A stretch of 13,450 nucleotides of DNA from JBBQSU01 sp038234815. GTDB lineage: Bacteria; Planctomycetota; Phycisphaerae; Tepidisphaerales; Tepidisphaeraceae. A program made the position numbers and the translations under genes. Where the stretch lies: NCBI GenBank assembly GCA_038234815.1, contig JBBQSU010000096.1, positions 1 through 13,450 on the forward strand, read 5' to 3'. The notes beneath the pieces were generated by a model. It was not told the origin of the DNA. It saw nothing but the letters and a program-made list of their open reading frames with translations, and did not search any database. This document shows, in pieces, positions 6,083-12,224 of this stretch (the first letter of the stretch is position 1; every line of letters begins with the position of its first letter).

Positions 6083-7198
6083 ATGGACACGATCTTCGGG
6101 CAACCATCCTTTTCGTTGTTGAACGATTCGGTCTCGATCAGCCTGACCAAACTGGGCGGACACCTCGCCCCGGTACAGTTCACACTCGGCAAAAAAAAGG
6201 TTCAACCATTTTCGATCGCGCCATGGTGGGCTGAAAAAAATCCCCTTCCGCCGGTTTTAAAGCCATTGCGCGGCGATTTTTTCTGCATGCCCTTCGGCGA
6301 TAACCAGCCGCAATATCTGGACGAAAAGCATCCGGCGCACGGCGAGACCGCGACCGGACAATGGATATTGGTGGATGAAATGAATTCACCGGCGCGAAGC
6401 TTGCTGCACCTGGGTATGAAGGTATCGGCCCGACCGGCGCGGGTCGACAAGATCATCGAACTTCGCAAAGGCCAGCCGGCAATTTATCAGCGACACGTCA
6501 TCACCGGAGCCAAAGGGCCGATATGCCTGGGACACCATGCCACCCTGCGGTTTAATTCCGACGGCCTGGTTTCGACTTCGGCGATGAAACATGGCGAGGT
6601 CGCCCGTTCTTGTGAGAACCCGGCCCAAGGCGGTTATTCATGCCTTAAACCCGGCGCAACGTTTTCATCGCTGTCGCGCGTCCCGCGACTCGACGGCACT
6701 ACTGCGGACCTGAGTTGCTACCCGGCGCGCGAGGGGTACGAAGACATCGTGATCGTCTGCAATCGTCCTAATGATAAACTGGCTTGGTCGGCGGTAGTTT
6801 TCCCCAGCGAAGGCTACGCCTGGATCAGTTTGAAAGACCCATCGGTCCTGGCATCGACGTTGCTATGGCATTCCAATGGTGGCAGGCATTACGCGCCCTG
6901 GAATGGCAGGCATCGCGCGGTCCTGGGGGTCGAAGAAATCACCGCGAACTTTCATTACGGCTTGGCCGAATCGGTAAAGAAGAATGCATTGAACCGTCGC
7001 GGCATCAAAACTGCGATAAGTTTGAAGCAGACGGAACCGACAATCATCAGTTACATTATGGCGGCGGTGGAAGTGCCGCCGACGTTTGCCCATGTCCGGG
7101 TGATTGAGCCAGTTTCCACCCACGAACTGCGTGTGGTCGACCGCCAAGGAAAATCAGTGAGGCTGCATCTGGACTGGTCATTCATTCACAATGCGTGA
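6083..7198 (+). CDS. Galactose-mutarotase-fold (aldose epimerase-like) protein of unproven function
   Basis: The predicted soluble protein has 371 residues and no signal peptide. The N-terminal word GGHLAPVQF (about 25-33) resembles the 'GG.i.s..f' opening of aldose-1-epimerase-like, carbohydrate-recognising beta-sandwich proteins. Further conserved-looking blocks are LRGDFFCMPFG (62-72), HPAHGE (84-89), LGHHATL (149-155) and SNGGRHYAPWNGRH (264-277), which carry His, Asp, Glu and Trp suited to a sugar-binding cleft. I recognise the general fold but not a characterised member, so an anomerase role is only a possibility and the catalytic His/Glu pair cannot be assigned. The start was placed at the ATG because the in-frame GTG at 6065 has no ribosome site and overlaps a -10-like TAGAAT. 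It follows alr by 33 bp. Its last 17 bases overlap the end of convergent truB. Confidence 0.6.
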   Translation: MDTIFGQPSFSLLNDSVSISLTKLGGHLAPVQFTLGKKKVQPFSIAPWWAEKNPLPPVLKPLRGDFFCMPFGDNQPQYLDEKHPAHGETATGQWILVDEMNSPARSLLHLGMKVSARPARVDKIIELRKGQPAIYQRHVITGAKGPICLGHHATLRFNSDGLVSTSAMKHGEVARSCENPAQGGYSCLKPGATFSSLSRVPRLDGTTADLSCYPAREGYEDIVIVCNRPNDKLAWSAVVFPSEGYAWISLKDPSVLASTLLWHSNGGRHYAPWNGRHRAVLGVEEITANFHYGLAESVKKNALNRRGIKTAISLKQTEPTIISYIMAAVEVPPTFAHVRVIEPVSTHELRVVDRQGKSVRLHLDWSFIHNA

Positions 7199-7925
7199 TG
7201 GATCGCGCTAATCCCGGCTCCTGCGGCAGTTCCACTGCTTCATTGGACACAACCATCTGTTTGAACAATTCAGTGGCGATCAGACTGGCAGGGTCAATCG
7301 AGTCTTCTATCCGATACGTTCCTATTGCGGTCCGGGCCAACGCGGTGACATAAGCCCCGGCCTCCACGGCCTGGCCAAGATCGCGGGCCAGCGCGCGGAT
7401 ATACGTGCCTTTGCCACACTCGATGCGGAGTTCGAGGCATGGGGATTCAAAGCGAAGAATTTCGATGTGATCGATTCTGACCGTTCGGGGGCAGAGTTCG
7501 ATCGATTGCCCGGCGCGAACACGATCGCTGACGCGCTTGCCTCCGATTTTCAGTGCGCTGAAGAGCGGCGGGGTTTGCTCGATCGCGCCGATAAACCGCG
7601 GGAGGACTTGCCGAATTCGCTCAACGGTGACCGGTCTCGCGTCTGGAAAGGGTGTTTCGGGTGAGTCTGGGTCGTAGGTAAGCGTGGTCGCGCCGAACTT
7701 GATCGTGGCCTGGTATTGCTTGGGCTGGCTCATTAATTCAAGGCTGCGCTTAGTGGACCGGCCCACCAGCACCAGAAGCACGCCGGTGGCGAATTCATCA
7801 AGCGTGCCGGCATGGCCGATCTTGACCCCCCGGGGCAAGAGCCCCTTGATACGCCCGACCACTTGTGTCGAGGTCACACCCGCTGGCTTGTGAATGTTGA
7901 GAATACCATCGAATTTTGATTTCAT
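7182..7925 (-). CDS. truB: tRNA pseudouridine-55 synthase TruB
   Basis: TruB isomerises U55 in the T-loop of tRNAs to pseudouridine. The 247-residue product starts FDGILNIHKPAGVTS, followed by KIGHAGTLDEFATGVLLV with the catalytic Asp (D43). Position 44 is Glu where most TruB have Pro (GTLDPLATG). The target-stacking Tyr is kept in KQYQATI (Y71), and TPPLFSALKIGGKR and GKGTYIRALARDLG complete the core. It lacks the C-terminal PUA domain of E. coli TruB (314 residues), as in other short bacterial forms. I chose the ATG at 7925. The frame also extends to a TTG at 7940, but that start would lie inside the candidate -10 box. No Shine-Dalgarno is visible. It is divergent from the four-repeat protein, and its 3' end overlaps the mutarotase-fold gene. 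The usual neighbours rbfA, rpsO and nusA are absent. Confidence 0.95.
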   Translation of the reverse strand: MKSKFDGILNIHKPAGVTSTQVVGRIKGLLPRGVKIGHAGTLDEFATGVLLVLVGRSTKRSLELMSQPKQYQATIKFGATTLTYDPDSPETPFPDARPVTVERIRQVLPRFIGAIEQTPPLFSALKIGGKRVSDRVRAGQSIELCPRTVRIDHIEILRFESPCLELRIECGKGTYIRALARDLGQAVEAGAYVTALARTAIGTYRIEDSIDPASLIATELFKQMVVSNEAVELPQEPGLARSITHCE

Positions 7926-7938
7926 CTGTAAAAATCGC

Positions 7939-7944
7939 AATATA
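7939..7944 (-). promoter_or_regulatory. Candidate -10 TATATT of truB, very short leader
   Basis: On the minus strand GCGGTTATATTGCG contains TATATT (5/6 to consensus) ending 13 bases before the ATG at 7925, implying a leader of about 7 nt. No -35 stands out. Confidence 0.35.
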
Positions 7945-7960
7945 ACCGCTTCGGGGAGGA

Positions 7961-7966
7961 TATAAT
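7961..7966 (+). promoter_or_regulatory. Candidate -10 TATAAT of the four-repeat protein gene
   Basis: A perfect TATAAT, again inside GATATAAT as upstream of alr, would start transcription near 7973 and leave a leader of about 55 nt. It lies only 16 bp from the opposing truB -10, so the two promoters overlap and could interfere. No good -35 is seen. Confidence 0.45.
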
Positions 7967-8027
7967 ACCAGAAGCCGGGACGAAGGATGTCACCGGCAGA
8001 AGTAATGTTTTTTGGAAAGGCCTTGCC

Positions 8028-8789
8028 ATGGAATGGACCAGATTTCGTATTATTGAAACCCTTAAGAAGCTATACGAAGACGACGCGAACTTGTCATACA
8101 ACATGATGCAGAAGAAGCGCCAAGCGCTTCTGTCGGCGGCGGCGTATCATTTCGGGTCTTATGCTACGGCTATCGAGCGCGCGGGCATCGACTACGCCGA
8201 AGTGCTGCGTCGCCCGCGCTGGACGAAAATCGGCATCATCAAGATCATCAAGAATGCCAAGCGTAAGGGGCAGGATCTGAACTGGTCAGCGGTGACAAAG
8301 CGGCGGGATGAACTGGGCCGGGCGGCTTTCGCATCAATGCAGAAGCGGCTATTTGGCCGGTGGGATCGCGCGCTCTCCGCGGCGGGCCTGGATGCCGATG
8401 AGGTGAACCGTTATCGCAAGTGGAGCCGTGACGCAGTGACTGCCGAACTGAAGGAATTGCATAACGACGGTACCCGACTGAGCAGCGGGGCCATACAGAA
8501 GTCCGATCCTGGGCTTCATGCAGCGGCCATTCGGTATTTCGGGCGCTACGATCAGGCCGTCCGCTCTGCCGGGATCGATCCCCAGAGCATCCGCCAGCGG
8601 AATACCTGGACCCGGCAGAGTGTGATTGATTCGCTCCGCAAGTTGGAAAAGTCGGGGAACAAGGCAAAGGAAAGTCCGTTGGTGACGAAGCAAGCGGCTT
8701 TGTACAGTGCGGCGGTACGCTTGTTTGGAACCATGACCGCAGCCCGCAAGGCCGCAGCGACGAAGAAGGCTGACAGGAAGGCGAAGTGA
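8028..8789 (+). CDS. Four-fold tandem W...FG repeat protein, resembles homing-endonuclease-associated repeats
   Basis: This basic protein of 253 residues is built almost wholly from four copies of a unit of about 62 residues. Each begins with W-T/S-R/K (W3, W65, W132, W194), continues with a helix such as IIETLKKL or VTAELKEL and a loop ending in L/K, then AA..xFGxx..A...AGID (FG at 42-43, 109-110, 171-172, 233-234). The spacing is 62 or 67, the second copy having five extra residues. The pattern resembles the HNH_repeat/homing-endonuclease-associated repeat (PF18780), a small helical presumed DNA-binding unit, but no HNH or other nuclease motif is present. The tail is Lys/Ala-rich (TKKADRKAK). 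No signal peptide or membrane segment is seen. The start is supported by AAGG 7 bases before the ATG. It has its own TATAAT and no co-directional partner, and it is divergent from truB. A DNA- or RNA-binding role is inferred only. Confidence 0.7.
   Translation: MEWTRFRIIETLKKLYEDDANLSYNMMQKKRQALLSAAAYHFGSYATAIERAGIDYAEVLRRPRWTKIGIIKIIKNAKRKGQDLNWSAVTKRRDELGRAAFASMQKRLFGRWDRALSAAGLDADEVNRYRKWSRDAVTAELKELHNDGTRLSSGAIQKSDPGLHAAAIRYFGRYDQAVRSAGIDPQSIRQRNTWTRQSVIDSLRKLEKSGNKAKESPLVTKQAALYSAAVRLFGTMTAARKAAATKKADRKAK
8034..8759 (+). repeat. Four protein-level tandem repeats
   Basis: The units begin at codons for W3, W65, W132 and W194. They are clearly related in protein sequence, but I see no long exact DNA repeats, so the duplication is old rather than recent. 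Confidence 0.65.
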
Positions 8790-8888
8790 GCGTCTGCCTC
8801 GCTTGGCCGACATCGATGCAATGGACGTTTGAAACGCACTGAAACGGTGCGCTTACGTGTTCTTTACTGGTTTCAATGATCCGATGCC

Positions 8889-8958
8889 GGCCGTCATGCC
8901 GTAATCAATCATTTACGGCAGCTTGTCACGGGGCACATGCAACGGGGCACTGACGGCC
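8889..8958 (+). other. Nested stem-loop element in the convergent gap
   Basis: An outer stem GGCCGTCA (8889-8896) pairs exactly with TGACGGCC (8951-8958). Immediately inside its left arm is a second perfect 8-bp hairpin, TGCCGTAA (8897-8904) with TTACGGCA (8913-8920), loop TCAATCAT. The 30 bases between the inner hairpin and the right outer arm carry two copies of ACGGGGCAC (8928-8936, 8942-8950). It lies between the ends of the four-repeat gene (8789) and convergent mtnP (9006). It may be a 3'-UTR structure or bidirectional attenuator. No T-run follows on either strand, so it is not a typical intrinsic terminator. No gene is seen elsewhere in 8790-9005. Confidence 0.4.
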
Positions 8959-9005
8959 AATTTGTCCGCTTTGGTTCAGATTGCCCAATTCGGCTCCGCG
9001 CGGCT

Positions 9006-9902
9006 TTATGTCGAGAAATATCGGCCCCAAAGTGGGGCAAGGCGATCTATTTCCGCCGGAGGGAGCTTCCGCTTGTCCGACCAGATCGCGAGTTTCAGCG
9101 ACGACTGCGCCGGGGCCGCCAGCAGTTGTTCCTGCCGCGAGATCATCAAATTCACCGCCGACTTCATCAGTTCCACCGCGTGGCCGGTTGCGGTCGTCAG
9201 ATTGCCGATGATCTCTGCCAGCAGGGCCGCAGAATCAGCACTGTGTTCAGCGGGCGGGGCCTTCCAGCAGTCATAATCGGTAATGAGCGCGACCAAGGCG
9301 TAGCTGATTTCCGCCTCGCGTGCCAGCTTGGCTTCGGGCATGGCGGTCATGCCGATCAGATCCCCGCCCCACAGCCGATGCATAAGGCTTTCGGCGCGAC
9401 TTGAAAACGCCGGGCCTTCCATGCAGACGTAACACCCGTCGGGATGCACTTTCGTCGCCAGTTCGGCCGAGGCATCGACCAGCAACTGCCGCAGAACCGG
9501 GCAGAACGGCTCGGCGAACTCGACATGCACCGCAGCCGCATCATAAAAAGTGCCGGCGCGTCGATAGGTTTTGTCAATCACTTGATTCGGGATCAACAGT
9601 TCGGTGGGCTTGAATTCCTCTCGCAAGCTGCCGACGGCACCCGAGGCGAGAATGTGCGTCACGCCCAATTGTTTGAGCGCAAAGATATTCGCCCGATAGG
9701 GAACACTCGATGGATTAATCAAATGCCCCGGACCGTGCCGTGACAAAATATAGACCGTCGCATCGCCCCAGCTTTTTTCAACAATCGCGTCGCTGGGCTT
9801 GCCGAAGGGCGTATCGATCTCATGCCGCGTGCCTTCGGGGCCGGTGCCCAGCGCATCGCCTAGTCCCGTCCCGCCAATAAGACCAATTTTCAGTGCGCTC
9901 AT
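9006..9902 (-). CDS. mtnP: S-methyl-5'-thioadenosine phosphorylase
   Basis: MtnP cleaves methylthioadenosine, the by-product of polyamine and related synthesis, with phosphate to adenine and methylthioribose-1-phosphate, the first step of methionine salvage. The 298-residue protein shows IGLIGGTGLGD (T12 in the phosphate site), LSRHGPGH with R55 and H56, NPSSVPYRANIFALKQLG, SGAVGSLREE, the sugar-site MEGPAFSSRAES and GMTAMPEAKLA (M185), and the base-binding TDYDCW (D209, D211). The TDYD pair marks adenine-type MTAP rather than guanosine/inosine phosphorylases. The start is the ATG at 9902, where the family N-terminus begins. The frame runs 63 bases further but adds unrelated residues. No clear Shine-Dalgarno is seen, and a GATAAT (minus strand, 9946-9951) could be its -10. 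It stands 79 bp downstream of the NPCBM gene. No other salvage gene (mtnA, mtnB) is visible. Confidence 0.94.
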   Translation of the reverse strand: MSALKIGLIGGTGLGDALGTGPEGTRHEIDTPFGKPSDAIVEKSWGDATVYILSRHGPGHLINPSSVPYRANIFALKQLGVTHILASGAVGSLREEFKPTELLIPNQVIDKTYRRAGTFYDAAAVHVEFAEPFCPVLRQLLVDASAELATKVHPDGCYVCMEGPAFSSRAESLMHRLWGGDLIGMTAMPEAKLAREAEISYALVALITDYDCWKAPPAEHSADSAALLAEIIGNLTTATGHAVELMKSAVNLMISRQEQLLAAPAQSSLKLAIWSDKRKLPPAEIDRLAPLWGRYFST

Positions 9903-9981
9903 AATGCACAAAAAGTTACGATCAAACGCCGCTGGATGCAAAGGCATTATCGCCGCGTAACCCACCCAGACCCAGCGAAAA

Positions 9982-11151
9982 TTAATCAGCGTTGCGAATG
10001 AATGCCGGCTCGATCCAATTCAGGTGGTCTTGCACGTCCATCCCGTCCCCGTAATCCACCTCAAGCGTCAGCGTCTTTTCGCCGGTAAGATCAAGGCGTA
10101 TCGGCTCAGAGAGCTTGCCTGCGCGGACGGTTGCGGCCTCATAAAGCACGCGTGCGCCGGCAAGGATTCGCACAGTGACATCAGCGAGCGGGCGGTCGCC
10201 GTCGATGGCGTATTGCGTCCGAAAGCTGGTCATGCCGTCTGGTATGCCCCAGGTGAGACGGCTTTTGGAATGAACTCCGATTCCGTGAGAAAACGTGCGA
10301 TCACCGAAGAGGATCGCCCCGCCGCTGGTGTTGTGATTCATCCGCGCGTGAAACGGCGTGTTAAACCACGGCACGGTGGTGTTTTCAATTGGCTTAAGCG
10401 ATGAAAGCCAGCGGACAGGCCCCCGGAGTTGCTCGATGCTCAGGACGGATCGCGTTTCAACTATTTTTTGCGGGCCGTCGGGCACCATGAACGACACGCT
10501 GGTGCTATTCAGAGATAGCTTGGAAACTCCAAGTTGCCCGCCGTCGGTTGTGCGGATTTGAAAAGTCGCTTCGCTGGCACCTGACGCATCACCCAGCGTG
10601 GCAAACTCGATGGACCGGACCGATGCGAGTGGAATCTCTACCGGCCCGCCTGCCACTTGCAGCGTGATAAAGGCAGAATCCAAGCGAGTGATCACGCCGG
10701 CAGCGCGGTCGCCGTTGGCCAGGAGCGCCAAATCTTCCGGGTGGGTGGGGAGTTCGTCGGCCACTTCGGCTTTTATCGGTAACATTCCCCGCACGCGGCG
10801 CACCGGCAGAACAATTTCGCCCAACGACGGTGATTTCCAATGCAGTTTTTCGTCCTGCCAGGAGACAGGCTCGCCGGGCAGCCGATCCCCACCGATCAGC
10901 CACAAACACCAGTTGCCCGCAGGCTCTAATTTCGCGGCACCGCGCGAGAGCGAAACCACTTGCGCGATGGGAAGGCGCGCTTCAATCTGATTCTCTATGA
11001 CGCGCACTGAGTCGGCAGTAATTTGAATCAGCGAAACATCGCGTGATGAGAAATCACCCTGGCGCAAGACCCAGCGATCGTCAGCCTTAGCCAAGCCGGC
11101 GGTCATGACCATCACCAACAAACCAGCAATGACTCGCATGTTCAACGCCAT
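9982..11151 (-). CDS. Secreted NPCBM-domain protein with four N-terminal beta-repeats
   Basis: The 389-residue protein is likely exported. A hydrophobic signal (MRVIAGLLVMVMTAGLAKA, residues 5-23) precedes DDRW. Residues about 31-240 show four similar units of roughly 57 residues, each opening with a G-D or D-G pair (QGDF at 31, GGDRLPG at 87, NGDRAAG at 146, TDGGQLG at 202) and ending in a hydrophobic 'iPl..V..i' strand (LPIAQVVSL, LPVRRVRGM, IPLASVRSI). The C-terminal part, about 260-388, is an NPCBM carbohydrate-binding module with FGDRTFSHGIGVHSKSRLTW and a terminal DHLNWIEPAF. NPCBM modules bind or decorate glycan targets in exported proteins. No catalytic domain is seen. The ATG overlaps the stop of the preceding gene as TGATG, so translation is coupled. 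An internal ATG at 11139 would also leave an intact signal peptide. Confidence 0.85.
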   Translation of the reverse strand: MALNMRVIAGLLVMVMTAGLAKADDRWVLRQGDFSSRDVSLIQITADSVRVIENQIEARLPIAQVVSLSRGAAKLEPAGNWCLWLIGGDRLPGEPVSWQDEKLHWKSPSLGEIVLPVRRVRGMLPIKAEVADELPTHPEDLALLANGDRAAGVITRLDSAFITLQVAGGPVEIPLASVRSIEFATLGDASGASEATFQIRTTDGGQLGVSKLSLNSTSVSFMVPDGPQKIVETRSVLSIEQLRGPVRWLSSLKPIENTTVPWFNTPFHARMNHNTSGGAILFGDRTFSHGIGVHSKSRLTWGIPDGMTSFRTQYAIDGDRPLADVTVRILAGARVLYEAATVRAGKLSEPIRLDLTGEKTLTLEVDYGDGMDVQDHLNWIEPAFIRNAD

Positions 11152-12224
11152 CAACTTCCCGGGCCTTTTCCGTTATAAACAGGGAGATAGCGATTAGGCA
11201 TTTGCAGGATAATCAAGGCCATGGACGTCGCATAGGCCTCGCTGTTGTCGCCGGTCCAGTTTCCCTGTGGGCTTTGCTGTGCAATCAGCCGGTTGCGGAT
11301 GGCCGGGTAGAACTTCGCCCAGTAGTCGCCCCCCGCCAGGAACATCGCCTGCACGCAATAATAGGTTCCGTAAAAGAAATGACCTTCGACCTCGCCTACG
11401 CCTTTGACATTGATGTTGCCGGTAATGCGTTGGAGGTATTCCAGCCCGCGTTTGAGGTCCGTGCCTTCAAACACGCCCGCGTAATAGAGCGCCGCCACCC
11501 CTGCGGCAGATCGGGCATATCCGCTGCCGCCGCCCCCACCCATGGTCGCCATATAGCTGAATCCACCGTCGGCGTTCTGACAACTCCGCACGTATTTGAC
11601 CGCGTCGTCGATCACCTGCTTTTCCACTTTGATTCCGGCATCTCGCGCCGCCCGCAGGGCCATCACCTGGCAGATGGTGACCGAGATGTCGGCGTCCAGG
11701 GGCACGGGCTGGTAGCGCCAGCCCCCGGCGGGGTTCTGCGTTTTCTCAATCAGCCGCACGGCCTTCTGCAGACGTTCTTTCACTGACTCGTCACCCGACA
11801 TGCCATACACCTCGGCCAGAAACAGCGTAGCAAAGCCGTGGCCATACATCGGGCTTTGCGTCAGATCGGTCGCGATCAAACCCGATTCCTGGCTGGCGTC
11901 GAGAATCGATTTCAGACAGCGATCGACGTTAGCGCCATATTGCCCTCGGCCCGGTAGATTGCCTGCCTGCATAAACGCCAGCGCCCCCAGCGCCGTAATG
12001 GCTGGATTCCGATCGCCAAAACTTCCGTCGCGCGCCTGATGATCGGCCAGCCAGCGCAGGCCTCGCTCCACCGAACGCTGTTGTTCGAGCGTGATTTCCT
12101 CCCCGGTCAGTCGATTGGGCTGATCGTCCAGACCGGCAGGCTTCTTTGGCGTAGCCGCCCGCGCCGTCGGCAACAGCATGCCGATGACCAGCGATAGGAA
12201 TAAAGCAACGCGGTGCAGGCTCAT
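11151..12224 (-). CDS. Secreted prenyltransferase/squalene-oxidase-repeat protein
   Basis: The 357-residue product has an N-terminal signal peptide (MSLHRVALFLSLVIGMLLPTARA, cleavage probably after residue 23 or 24) and an alpha/alpha-toroid of terpene-cyclase-like repeats. QW-type repeats are GLRWLADHQARDGSFG (55-70), AVRLIEKTQNPAGGWRY (155-171), AVKYVRSCQNADGGFSY (208-224) and a last one near QQSPQGNWTG (316-325). A DADISVT segment (177-183) sits where squalene-hopene cyclases have DxDD, but the full acid motif is incomplete, so catalysis is doubtful. Members with a signal peptide are common in Planctomycetes and have no proven reaction. The start is firm: GGAG (minus strand, 12230-12233) lies 5 bases upstream of the ATG, which overlaps the preceding stop as ATGA. 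The downstream NPCBM gene overlaps by one base. Confidence 0.85.
   Translation of the reverse strand: MSLHRVALFLSLVIGMLLPTARAATPKKPAGLDDQPNRLTGEEITLEQQRSVERGLRWLADHQARDGSFGDRNPAITALGALAFMQAGNLPGRGQYGANVDRCLKSILDASQESGLIATDLTQSPMYGHGFATLFLAEVYGMSGDESVKERLQKAVRLIEKTQNPAGGWRYQPVPLDADISVTICQVMALRAARDAGIKVEKQVIDDAVKYVRSCQNADGGFSYMATMGGGGGSGYARSAAGVAALYYAGVFEGTDLKRGLEYLQRITGNINVKGVGEVEGHFFYGTYYCVQAMFLAGGDYWAKFYPAIRNRLIAQQSPQGNWTGDNSEAYATSMALIILQMPNRYLPVYNGKGPGS

Noticed and set aside
8826..8846. CGTTTGAAACG palindrome and GAAACG repeat as a CRISPR or integration site
   Set aside because: The palindrome is only 11 bp and the repeats 6 bp, with no spacer-repeat periodicity, integrase or tRNA nearby.
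8923..9404. Plus-strand open frames over the 3' end of mtnP
   Set aside because: They are antisense to conserved MtnP motifs, with composition typical of a shadow frame and no ribosome site.
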